Source: Ischnura elegans (taxonomy: Eukaryota > Arthropoda > Insecta > Odonata > Coenagrionidae). Taken from it: a stretch of DNA of 64,000 bases. Positions 19,812-30,800 of this stretch are shown here, piece after piece. The notes below the pieces were generated by a model. The model was not told the DNA's origin, did not search any database, and saw only the letters and a program-made list of their open reading frames with translations. The position numbers were made by a program, and so were the translations under genes. Numbering within the stretch: the stretch's first letter is position 1; the number at the start of each line of letters is the position of its first letter. Location of the stretch: positions 55,215,111-55,279,110 of the forward strand of contig NC_060247.1 of NCBI RefSeq assembly GCF_921293095.1, given 5' to 3'.

Positions 19812-19965
19812 AATTTGGGGGCCAATTTCTTTCCCCGGGCCACCTCGCACATTGAGAATTTCGTTTGAGGTGCCCGACGGCTTCCCCAGGGATTTGGACC
19901 CGGAACCGTTCGATCAGCAGCCCAACTCTGTATCCACAACCCCAATTACTGCCCACAGAAAATGG
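19812..19965 (-). mobile_element. tRNA-derived SINE, copy 1
   Basis: On the - strand an A-box-like ACAGAGTTGG precedes GGGTCCAAATCC (B box, complement of 19889-19900). The body then shares with copy 2 (21441-21590) the pattern seen on + as CACCTCG..AC..GAG.ATT..TTTG.GGTG. The order and spacing fit a tRNA-headed SINE. Confidence 0.6.
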
Positions 19966-20249
19966 GAAAACCAACCTATGATTTAGAGATGGTACAGAGA
20001 TTTTTTTCTCGAAAACTCTCGAGGCAGGTACATCGAATTCTTCCGACTTCGCAAGGCCACTCTCCTAAGGCGGGGTCTAACACTCTTACACTTGTTTACT
20101 CTGCATCCTCAAGAGGGATTAGAGTTGGGAAGTGTTAAAAGAAAGAGAGATCGTCGTAATGATTAACCTCCCATAAAGATGGGACAGGACGGAAGAAGGA
20201 TAGAAGAATCTCGCGCCGTAATTAAAGTGATGAGAGCTACCACAAGCTA

Positions 20250-20700
20250 AACCACATTTAATCTCCTTCGATAGAGGAAAGACAAGAACATCCTTGAAAG
20301 GTGATGGCCTAGAGATTTTTCAAGAGGAAGCATTTGAAATGTGGTGCTACCGAAGAATTATGATGGTGAAACGGATCGACCGAGTAAGTAATGGGAAAGT
20401 GCTAAGAAGAGTGGGAGAAAAGAGAATTCTTCTAAAGTCCTACGAAATAACGGAACGACTTAGTCACCTCATGAGACACGACGGCCAGATGAAGACAACC
20501 ATCGAATCACAGATAGACGTAATAAAGTTAATGGGACGGTCCCTAGTAAGTTTCATAGGACGGATAATTAATGATGTAAAAGAGAAGAAATGTATCACTG
20601 TGAAAAGGCTGGTAGATAAGAGAGCGGAATGGAGAGTTGAGTCAAACCACACTGAGAATCCTTGACTTATAATAATAATGAAATGCCTTTATTCGGGCGA
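20250..20700 (+). pseudogene. LINE reverse transcriptase, C-terminal remnant
   Basis: The frame at 20294-20665 reads ...FEMWCYRRIMMVKRIDRVSN, VLRRVGEKRILLKS, LMRHDGQMKTTIES, FIGRIINDVKEK, VKRLVDKRAEWR, ending in TGA. This is the familiar C-terminal tail of insect endonuclease-reverse transcriptase LINEs (AFEMWCWRR... LRHDGLLKT... VKRLA.DR..WR). The polymerase domain is absent, as expected for a 5'-truncated insertion. A (TAA)n-like tail follows near 20670. A more decayed relative lies at 62040-62320. Confidence 0.85.
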
Positions 20701-21130
20701 GGTTGAGACTAAGAAGTCCCCTCTTCCACCTACTTATGGTTCTGACGATGCTCAACAGACAGCACAGCGCCCAAGGAGCGTTCCCAATGACCTATCTTAC
20801 TTAAAAACCAAGTTGCCCCATTCGCAACGTTAATTCCATCCCATCCCGACTTCGGGTGGGCTTCGGCCATCTGAAAGGCCCCACTCGGCGTTACCCGGGC
20901 TCGTTTCCGACCGCCTTGCATAAATCTCCATCCCATTGTGCAGAGCGGTGAAAGGCTAAGATTATTTTTTTTTGCATCTCGAAAGATAGTTCCCCATTCC
21001 ATTGCGCTCAGAGATATGGGAGGTCATGGAGCCGGAGACTGATGCAGGACGGATTCAAAGAGCAGAGTGGGTGGGTGGCTTTTAGTCGGTGCGTGGCCCA
21101 TAATTCACTGGGGGAGGGGGGGGGGGGGGC
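20700..21130. other. GC-rich block ending in a poly(G) tract
   Basis: Follows the LINE tail and has no recognisable protein. A run of about 20 G broken by a single A occurs at about 21111-21129. Possibly LINE 3' UTR or another repeat. Confidence 0.3.
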
Positions 21131-21440
21131 GCGTGAGCACCACGGGCGATTCCGATCGCGAATGAAAAGTGAGAAATTACAGGGTCCACCTCTTCAACGG
21201 TTTTAATTCTCGTGGGGCTCGCGGGTGGCATGTGATCGATGGATGGGCTAGTCGAGGCTTTCTACCGAATCGACGTGTGCGGGAAATTGTGTGCCAGAAA
21301 GAAGAAAGTGCCCAAAGCATTGGAACTCCCTAAACTATTGGCCCAGGGTCTTTTCTCATGAGCAATTAAATACTATTGATTTCCCAATCCATCCTTCCTT
21401 TATGCCGAATTCTCATTTTTTTCGAATTTATCACGAACTC

Positions 21441-21590
21441 AAATTAGGGGGCAGTCCCTCTTCCTGTATCACCTCGTACTTCGAGGATTTTATTTGGAGG
21501 TGACAAATGGTTTCACCTTGAATTTGACCCAGGGACCCATTGGTCAACAGCCAAGCGCTCCACCAACTAGGCTAACACGCTCCTTGTAAG
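21441..21590 (-). mobile_element. tRNA-derived SINE, copy 2
   Basis: On the - strand TAGCCTAGTTGG (21574-21563) matches the pol III A box consensus TRGCNNAGYNGG. GGGTCAAATTC (21530-21520) stands at B-box position 32 bases on. The sequence between (TGGAGCGCTTGGCTGTTGAC) is tRNA-like. Same body as copy 1. Confidence 0.72.
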
Positions 21591-21659
21591 CGCTGACTAC
21601 AATTGACTTTATAGGCGACTACTATCTTGAGAAAAATCTCTGTCCCATTTCTAATTCAC

Positions 21660-24290
21660 ACGATGGGTATCCATTTCTCAAGGAACAATAAATAGGTTTC
21701 GATGGATTTGAGTGGCGCCGCTTCAATAGGGCAATGGTAGAAGGTGTTTGTACACCAGCCAAGACCCTCTAAGAGAGTGATGACAAATTTAAGTGCCGGC
21801 GCGATTAATTTGACGGACTGAGTTAAAGTATGTACTAGCATTTACCAAAGTCTTCCACTGTACGGGAGAAAAACGAATTTCTACATCGGAAAAATATCTT
21901 TTCTAAAGGCAAAGAGAATTTTCTCGCTTCTGTTGAACCTCGAAATATAGAGCCGTTCTGGGATCCTGATCGCCCAGTAACTCTTAGAGACATCTGGTTT
22001 AATTGCTGAAGTAAATTAATCTTCGCACGTAACCTCTGAGTCTCGAGCGCCTGGAGATCATATTTCTTTCTTCCTATTCTCCTTCCAAGCCAATTCATTT
22101 TTACTTTCCCTTTCAGGCGTGTTGCGTAGAGGAACTGGTGAGCTTGTGGACCGGTAGTCATGAAAAAAACCCTTGCAGGTTAATTTTAAATTGATTCCGC
22201 ACTGTATAGTTCTGAGAACAATCCTCTTCCCTTTTGGTTTTTAATGAAATGAATTTTATCCTGGGAATGTTCCTCTAAAGGTTGGTTAATTCCACCTGAT
22301 GATTCCTCTCAATTTCAACCCAAACATTTATTGGTGTAGTTAGAGTTTGGGTGTTAACAAGCTACTATGAATTCGTAATGACATGCTTTAAAAGCCAGCT
22401 CATATAAATTTGGCGGCAAAAGAGTTAATTTCATATAATAAGCCTTGATTAAAACACACATACATATATATGCCTAAATATAGGCGGATCACAGGTTTCG
22501 AGTTAAACTTGTGGAAAATCACGTTTAACCAGAAGGATACCTCAGGTTTATCATATTTGTGCGACCTACAAAACACTTTCTCATCATAATGTATCACACA
22601 TCGATTAAAAAAAAGCCTTCCAAATTAACCACCAATTAGTCCTGTAAATAATAATCCACGCTGTATCAAAACCTTTTCAATCAGCCTGACACCGATTTGT
22701 ATATTTTATCAATATAAAAATCACAGCACGAAAACATGTTTTCTCAAGCTTATGGTAATCACTCGGTAAAAATTCTTTGTTTTGATTTGGAAACAAGATA
22801 TTAAGTTATTCCTCAATATCACCCATAATTTGCGTATAATTCATGCCACACAATTGAGAAGCTTAAAATACGGTACTTTTACCTGAAGACTATTCCAAGA
22901 TGGCAAAGTAATTTACAGCTTATTAACTGTATAATAGAGATTTTATAAAATATAGTTTAGCTAAATAAATAAAAAATATAACCCCGACAACATTTTTAAA
23001 ATAAAAAAATATTGGCGTAATCATAAAGGCTGTCAAGGCATGTGCCCAAGATTTATAATTTTTTAGCACCGGAAGAGATGCTGTTAAATCAATTACGATT
23101 ACGTGCATATGTGCTAAGATTAGATAACATTGCCACCATACCATACTCTTGTTTGACAAGAATACGCCTATTTATATAACCAATGCCTATTTATACATCT
23201 CCAACTTGGCGCAAAGACAGAAACGCTATCCAGTGATCTCTGTAGTAAAATTTGGCATCCTATCGAAGTTTCAACGGCTGCAATACCCTCGCCGAACTAT
23301 ATTCGCTGGACTGATAATCTTTGGCATAAGGCAATCTCTTCAGTAGGCCATGGAGCTAATTAAATACAATCTCAAGATGGTAATGAGTTAACGAAGCGGC
23401 GCGTCTGTACAGTTTCAGTTTGGCAATGTATCGAGCAAGCGATTTTGATGTATTAGACGGATCCGTTGAGGCCTAAACTTAAGAACCTGTCTCACGACAT
23501 TTATATTGTTTCACGACACGTATATCGTTTCCATATCAGTAAGATCTTAAACGCATTCTTCAGATCACATATCAATTGCAGAGGTTAGTTTTCATTGAAA
23601 ACGGCGATTAAGTGGTGGGGTTTTTCCTCGAGGGACATTGTTTCAATTTTCCAATATTCAAATCAGAAGAGCGGCCATGACCAAATAAAACTGAAAATGA
23701 AAGCCTTTAGCCGGGAACGGAGCGATTTATTCGAGTCATAATGCGCTCTGACGATATTCAGGGCAATCGGTCAATGCTACATATACCTGACTCAGATGTG
23801 TATCATAGAAGAATATAGATCGAGACAAAAAAACTATTTTTCACGATTATAACCACATATGCACCTATAATTAAATACGATTGAGCCTAAAAAACTTTTT
23901 CAGCCCAGTACAACTCTGAAATCATGAAAATACTGAAATTTAGGAATCGAAGAAAAATGGCAAAAAAAGTGAATTAAGCGCTTCCGCGTTCAGCGTTTTC
24001 ACGACAGCCGATGGATACAAATAGAAATATTTATCTAACATTGACCTTCGCCGCTCATAAGAGTTATTATATTTATAGGACAATTTAGCTTGCACCACGT
24101 AACTGTAGCAGTTTTGCGTATCGATATTATTTGATTAATTTTTAGTTGCTTCAATCTTTTCCTGCCTTCAGAATAGCGTATGAAATACTATGACCATAGA
24201 TGGATTATATTCATTTATGCAAAAGAGCACTAAAATTTTTTTATAAAATACTAAAATTGTCATTTTTTTCCTACCTTGACCTCATTTAAT
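21660..24290. other. No supported feature
   Basis: AT-rich throughout. Open frames at 21656-22161, 22400-22597 and 22923-23346 show no domain, signal or exon context. Confidence 0.4.
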
Positions 24291-24297
24291 TCATGGT

Positions 24298-24321
24298 TAA
24301 TAATAATAATAATAATAATAG
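24298..24321. repeat. AAT microsatellite
   Basis: Eight ATA/TAA-type triplets, then interrupted by GTAATAATTG. Confidence 0.85.
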
Positions 24322-24329
24322 TAATAATT

Positions 24330-27250
24330 GTAATCTTTTTATGTTTTCCGGCCTTCACCTTAGATCTTGCATAAATCTAGACCGTAAACATGCGTCATAA
24401 ACGTGTTCGCTAATAAAGGGGATTGGAGTGCTAAACTCCAGAATGTTTTATTTCCATAGCCTGCCCACGGTATCCAAGACTTTCTGCTCTATTTGGTGCA
24501 AAGCAGGACACATATTTTTACCAATCCTAAGTTACTTTTCCTCCGAGAGCTAGCCGTGCCAAGTAGTAATTCTCGATAGCCGTTACGCAGTTCTAACCCC
24601 AAATGCGCTGCGATACTTCGCCAGCCCAATGGTGGTTTATTGTGCACTACAGTTTAAATCGGATTGAACGAATGCCAAGAACTTTTACGACAGTGTACTT
24701 TCAAAAGAGAAAGCTGAATGATATTTGAACCATGACTTTTCGCTAGGGCAGAGCCAGAAACGAAGATAAATCATAAGCCGAGCTGTGCCGAAAAATCGTA
24801 CCATTTCTCAACAGCTGTATATAATAAGGTGAATAATAAATGCAACAATTTCTAGGAATTGGTAGTAATATTTACTGGGGTAGAATGCTACTACTAAAAT
24901 TAGAATCTAAAGCGCTTATCAAGATTTAATGCATACCACAAAAAACCATTCCCCAACAATCACCTTCGCATATTTGAAATCATGACCAGGGATGAATTAT
25001 GCAATTATATATTTAGACAACTTTTAAAATAACCAACGGGAAAAAAGTTACGGATATTCTTGAAATGGTGCCGAAAGAAGTTTGTTTAAATGATGGAGTA
25101 AAAATATTTGGATTGAATGGATAAATTAAGATTTAAGTTTTACGCTCGTGAAGAAACATTAGGTGACTAAATACGGATGATTAATGTAAAAACGAAGAAT
25201 ATGATAGAACTCTTTAAATAGCAAGGCAATTATCGCTCTGAAAGTGGCAAAAATATTAAGTAGAAGGTGTACAAAGTTTATTGAAAATTGGAAAAAGCAT
25301 TAGAATGGGGTATAGCAATTAAAAATACATGATTTCATTTTATATGCAGAACCTAACACAATAACTGAAAGCGCTAAACGAAAAATATCCCTCATAACTT
25401 TACGTTGAAAAGATAGGCTACACAAGAACATCGATAATGAATTTTAATCGCAGAAAATTGAAATTTGAAATTATTTTTGCGGTGGTAGTCTGATTAGATA
25501 ATGAGAGGGAGAATTTAAGTTTCCGAAAGTAAAAATTAATTAATTTAAGGTGAAACCATTATCCTACTGCGGACACGTATGCGACTGAAGGTTAATAAAA
25601 TGGAGGTCAAGGTATTTCCGCAATTTGAAGCAGTTATGGGAGTTCCAGTTCGTAGTTGATACTTTGTTTGCAATGCCAAAGAGTAGACTTTCAAGGGAGC
25701 CGAAAATGGTGAAAAAGAAACTGGTTTCTTTATTATTCTCCGCATATGGTAACGTAGTAGTGAGTAGTTTCAATGGAAGGAAAATTACAGTAAGTATAAT
25801 GAAATTTAAAATATTCGATATAGGGGGTGGTTGTGAGATTATTAAAATCGGTATAGTTCAATGCACACGTATTAAAAAAGGATCAAATATGGACACTTGT
25901 TAGCAAAATTGGGTGTAAATTTAGAGGATATTATAGGTACTTCGAAGCATAATTTTTACATTTAGAGAAAGATTGATTGACTAAATGGTATAGATTTGTA
26001 TATATAACTGGAAATTCTAATTATTACGGTACATAGGACTTATTTCATGACCAACATATCTTTTTTATAAAGAAATCAATACGAATAAAATTATATAGAA
26101 TTTAAGAGATCCCTGAAAGTTAACAAGCCATATGTATTATTTTTAAATGAATGCTATCAACATAATTTCACTCCTAAATTTAAAAATTTAGGGGGTAAAA
26201 AACTAATCGTGAGATATGATAACTTTATGATTGCAAAGTGCTTCACTGCACTGAATAAGTTGCAAAATTAGGCGGTGTTTCCTGATTAGCAACGCAGTGT
26301 TACTACAAAGAATCACCTGGAGGTTGTTCTTGGTTCCACACATTATTATTATTATTATCAATTATATAAATGGCGTACCTTAGCTTTTTGTAATCTGAGT
26401 TCACAAACGACAAATTTTAGGCAGTTGGATTATCTTTTTAACTTCCGCAAATACCCTAGAAAGATTTCTGAAGAGTTTTTTAGCGATTTGCAGTAAACAA
26501 TGAAAATAAGTGGGACTGTGCTTATCAAAAAATTAATAAACATAGATAAAGCCTACTAATGAAAAATTGGGTGAAAAGTACACCATACAGGGATACATCC
26601 TATCTAATGTGTAAAATGCCAAAGGATTTAAGAATACAACGCTAAGTTCACATACATATTATGAAAAAAATTTTAACGTACTTTGGAACTCGAGATACCA
26701 GGTAGCTCAATGTTTTTAGATTATTTAAGAAGGTAAACGGTATAACCCCAAAAGTGAACCACTTGCATAATATTTTGAAGTATTAATTTTTGAAATTTCG
26801 TCTATAATTTAGGCCATTTTGTCTATCTTTCGATTACTCATATTACCGTCCACTGAGGAAAAGTGGCCAATACTATGTGAATTTGCAAAGAAATTCCGGG
26901 AAAATAAAATATTTTGGGAGTAAAACGGATGGCCCTAACTATGATGAACAACTTTATGATTTTTAGCGGAGAATATCACTACACAACTGATATACAACAT
27001 TGGTTGTTAACAAAAAATTATTCCATATGCCATCATACAAAAATAAAATAAGTACCACTCTAAAGTAAATGGAAGCATATGATAGCAAAAAGGCAAGGGA
27101 TGACGCGATTTAAACTTGAAAAATATTCACTCTTAACCCATTAGAAACCGCTGGAGGGAATTAAAAGCATAATGCACGGACTGATCCCCATTATTTATAC
27201 AAATAATTGCAGAAGAGGAAAAAACACTTTTCCACCAACCTCATCATGCA
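24330..27250. other. No supported feature
   Basis: AT-rich, with a short ATT microsatellite at about 26342-26357. An open frame at 25625-25903 runs into a donor-like GTAAGT at 25791 but has no convincing acceptor or family. Confidence 0.4.
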
Positions 27251-27255
27251 GAATC

Positions 27256-27388
27256 CTTCAATTGAATCGTTTCAATTACTAACTAACTAAATAAAATGCC
27301 GAGGATACTTTTCTATTTTGCTGTTAAACAAAATGGTGTTTCAAAACTTATGGAGGAGTCTATAACGAAAATGAAGGTGAGGTTAACA
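27256..27388 (+). repeat. Duplicated segment with open frame, copy 1
   Basis: About 133 bases repeated at 28069-28201 with constant 813-base spacing and about 90% identity. It begins CTTCAATTGAATCGTTTCAA and includes ATG (27296), reading MPRILFYFAVKQNGVSKLME... for about 31 codons. Differences from copy 2 are mostly amino-acid changing (Y/H, I/M, V/A, T/S), which argues against coding constraint. Confidence 0.75.
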
Positions 27389-28068
27389 AATATCCACTAG
27401 ATAGAAATGAACTTACACAAAAGTATGCAAATCCTATAAAAGCAATATGTGAGAAACTGCCTCATCAACTGGAATGATGATCTCGCGCCATTTTCATTGG
27501 TTCATGTCTTCAATCCGAACGCCACCAAAGTCAAATTATAACAAGGTATCGAAGCAAGTTATTTTAAAACAAGTTGAGAAGGCGCTTCACAACTGCGAAT
27601 TTCCAATTATAGTACGAGTAAGAACGAAAAACTAATTAATAACGACCATCAGGAACCACTTGATGATATAAATTTTAAAACCTCCACCAGGGCAATCGTA
27701 CCCACTCAAAATGGCAACACGTTGACCAAAAAAATGCATAACAGCGTACATGGGAATGAAGAGGAAGAATAATAGAGAAATATAAGGCAAGATTATCTAG
27801 CGTCGGTGCTTATTATGTCACAGAATATAAATCTAGTTCCAGCGATTGAAGATTTACATCCAAAACATGTATTTTAGCTGAACTTCTCGCTATTTCCGAT
27901 ATTTTTTCCCCTGCCATTTCGTACGGGTGATCAGAAATTAAAGGCAACACTGCATTAGGCTATTGACGACACTAGCACTTTTGTTTAGGATAACTTAATA
28001 CTTAAATGTGCAACGATTCTGATGGAGATACGTAAAATATTATTTTTAAATGCTCGATTTTTGAATTT

Positions 28069-28201
28069 CTTCAATTGAATCGTTTCAATTATTAACTAAC
28101 AAAATAAAATGCCGAGGATACTTTTCCATTTTGCCGTTAAACAAAATGGTGTTTCAAAACTTATGGAGGAGTCTATGACGAAAATGAAGGCGAGGTTATC
28201 A
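28069..28201 (+). repeat. Duplicated segment with open frame, copy 2
   Basis: Sister of 27256-27388. Here the frame from ATG 28109 stays open to 28354 (81 codons), but the part beyond the repeat has no counterpart after copy 1. Unrecognised. Confidence 0.75.
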
Positions 28202-28559
28202 AAGGAAAATAATTACCATAATTCATTTTTCCACATTTATGGAGATATCTTCAATGTAAATGGAGGGTCATTCCTAATATTACTTAAAATTACACTTCGA
28301 ATAATTGGCAAATTTGCTAGTTACATGCAAAGAGCATTATTTATAAAAGTATAATCACTAGAGTCTTCGAATGAGCGGTATTTCACAGGGCAACAAGAGG
28401 ACACACAACCCGAAAACCTTCAGGAAAAAAACTAATTTTTTTCATAGAGCAGCAAACACGAAAATTTAAGGGAATGAATTATCTTCCCTTGGAGGATATT
28501 AAATTTTTTCACCATAGAGAAACACACGAATTAGGTGGCCAGAGATTATGATAAAAAAG

Positions 28560-29130
28560 GGCATATGAAACACCCATCTCCCTTACCTTTCCGAACCACG
28601 GTTCCTGAGCGATGGCACCGAATTGTGTGGCCATTTTCCCTCGTGTTCTGCAACTTCTCCCTCGAACAAAAGAACAATCCTGCGGCGATCACCGACGAGT
28701 TTCTAACTTCTCCCTCGCTTCCTACTTCGACGATAGTCGCTTTAAGCAGAAATCGAATTCAATCTCTCTTCACTTGAGTCTCCCGCTAAAACTTGGCGGA
28801 ACCCTTTTCTGGTCTCGACAAACAACACACAAAGATCTCCAACCCCACCGACGGTCTGGTTCTAAATGTGCTCGGGAAGCGTCCATTGCCGCTATTTAAC
28901 GCGTCGCTGCCATCAACAAAGCGATCGCGATGTGGAGGATGGGGGTAGGAAAAGTCAGCGGCGGGAGAGTTGGAGTGGAGGCGGGCGGGGACAGAAGGAC
29001 TTCCGCGCTGGAGAGGGTACGAGTGGGGCCCAGAAGAAGGGGAAGCAGAGCAAGGGGGGGACGCAATCGAAGGAGTGGGAGGGGTCCTCCAAGTCGGGGA
29101 AAAATAGCTGAGGGTGGATGGAGGGGCGTA
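28560..29130. other. CpG- and purine-rich block
   Basis: Clearly GC-rich with many CG dinucleotides (CGCGTCGCTG, GCGATCGCGATG) changing at about 28930 into a G/A-rich strand. Open frames occur on both strands, but all look compositional. It may be an unmethylated promoter region of a transcript I cannot see, or repeat sequence. Confidence 0.3.
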
Positions 29131-29930
29131 TTATTAAAAGCGTAAAACTATGCATCATAATTCACAGAATTTATAACGAACCAAACCGGTTCCTACACCT
29201 TCGCTCCTAAAATAAAAGACATTCATTCATTGTATTAATTGCAATCTTAATATTTATATACTTTAGACTCCATTTTTCCCTTTCCTAAGCTGGTTCCTCC
29301 AGTTTCTGCACATTTCCTACACCTACAACTCATTCAATCTTTTCCAACACCATCGGTTCATAATTAAAGATTCATTAATTCATTGTAGAACTGCAATCTT
29401 AATATTTTTGTACCGTAGACTCTCATTTCCCCTTTTTTCCAAGCTGGTTCCTCCATTTTCAATGCATTTCTTCTTTCTTGTGAGCATTATTTATATAAAT
29501 TCTTACAAAATGATCTTCTTATCAAAGGTACTCAGAGTATAATAATTGATTACAAAGGTAAAATACTGCATATATTATGCATTAATTCACACAATTTATC
29601 ACAAACCAAACCGGTTCCTATACCTTAGCCCCAATATAAAAAATGAATTCATTCATTGTAGGATTCCTACATCTTTGCTTCATTATCAAAGATACATTCA
29701 CTCATTGTAGGAACTGCAATCTAAATATTTTAATTCATAAGACCTCCATTTTTCCCTTTTTCAAGCCGGTTCCTGCAATTTTGATACATTTCTTATTTCT
29801 TATGTCCATTATCCACCCCTAATTCTTAGATCCCCATTAAGGGAGATCCCCAAGGATCTTGCAAAGGTACTCATAGGAGTTGACCTAACGAGTTGCAATA
29901 GTAAAGCAATGCATAGATTATGCTTCTTAA
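29130..29930. repeat. Degenerate tandem repeat, about three units
   Basis: The block ACCAAACCGGTTCCTA-ACCTT occurs at about 29182 and 29606. ATTCATTCATTGTA.GAATTGCAATCT-like blocks occur at about 29222, 29370 and 29700. CTCCATTTTTCCCTTT...AAGC.GGTTCCT occurs at about 29269, 29425 and 29745. Unit boundaries are blurred and unit lengths range from about 190 to 240 bases. No coding. Confidence 0.65.
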
Positions 29931-30800
29931 TAGGTGAACCAACTCTACTTTACAAATTATCGCCTGAATCTATCCATTCCATTACCATAACATGAATGCT
30001 CGAGAACCTGTCCGGTCATAAAATTTAACTTATTTCTAGCTTATTTTGGCGGTCGATCACCCTGACGACTACATGTGCACTCAATTTCACGTCTGGGAAC
30101 TCGAATACCAGTAATAGAGTACATTAGAAACACTCCTAGGTTATTTCATCCCTGACTAATTCTAGGAATTTGAGCACGCAGACACACATGGGTGCTCCAG
30201 ATAATTACGTCAGAGTATGCAAGTAATATAGTACACTAGGAAAACTCCTAGATTGCGCTACAGGCGTTGCCCCCGCAATTTTCGGTATCAACGCTTCTCT
30301 TAATCTCTCTCCCGAGAAGCGGATTCAAAATACTCGGAACGAGTGACCGAAGGAGTCACTTCAGGAAAGACCGGCGAAAGGGCGAGACGGAAGCGGAGTT
30401 CGCGGAGTCGTGTGCCGGGAGAAAAAGGGAAATCGCGCTCTTTCCCCCTCCGTTGACGCAAAGGCCATATTTTCACCGGGAGGGTGGAAACTCCCACGCT
30501 GAACAAGGGTTGGGCTCCATGGAAAAATTAGGATAAGGGTTGCGGTGGGCGGTGTTGACAAGGGTGCCAATGGAAATGTGACTCAAATGGATATGGTTAA
30601 CCGATATCAGAGTATCGATGAAGGTTCACACTACCTACTGGTTCCGTGAACTTCCCCGATGTCCCGGAGATTTCTAACAGTGAAGATTTTACGGGTAGTC
30701 CACCGGGTCAATTGGTCCATTTATTTCCACGCCTCGTTTGGCTGAGTTTCGCGTAATTCGCTGAGCCGTCAGGGCGTTCGTCGACTCAGTCAGTGATGAA
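29930..30800. other. Short duplication and GC-rich patch
   Basis: AGTAATAGAGTACATTAG...ACTCCTAG (30111) recurs as AGTAATATAGTACACTAG...ACTCCTAG (30223), offset about 112. From 30250 to 30560 and again near 30640-30800 the sequence is GC-richer with CG dinucleotides, and no gene is recognisable. Confidence 0.35.

Noticed and set aside
25625-25790. Possible exon ending at GTAAGT
   Set aside because: No good acceptor, no partner exon and no family similarity.
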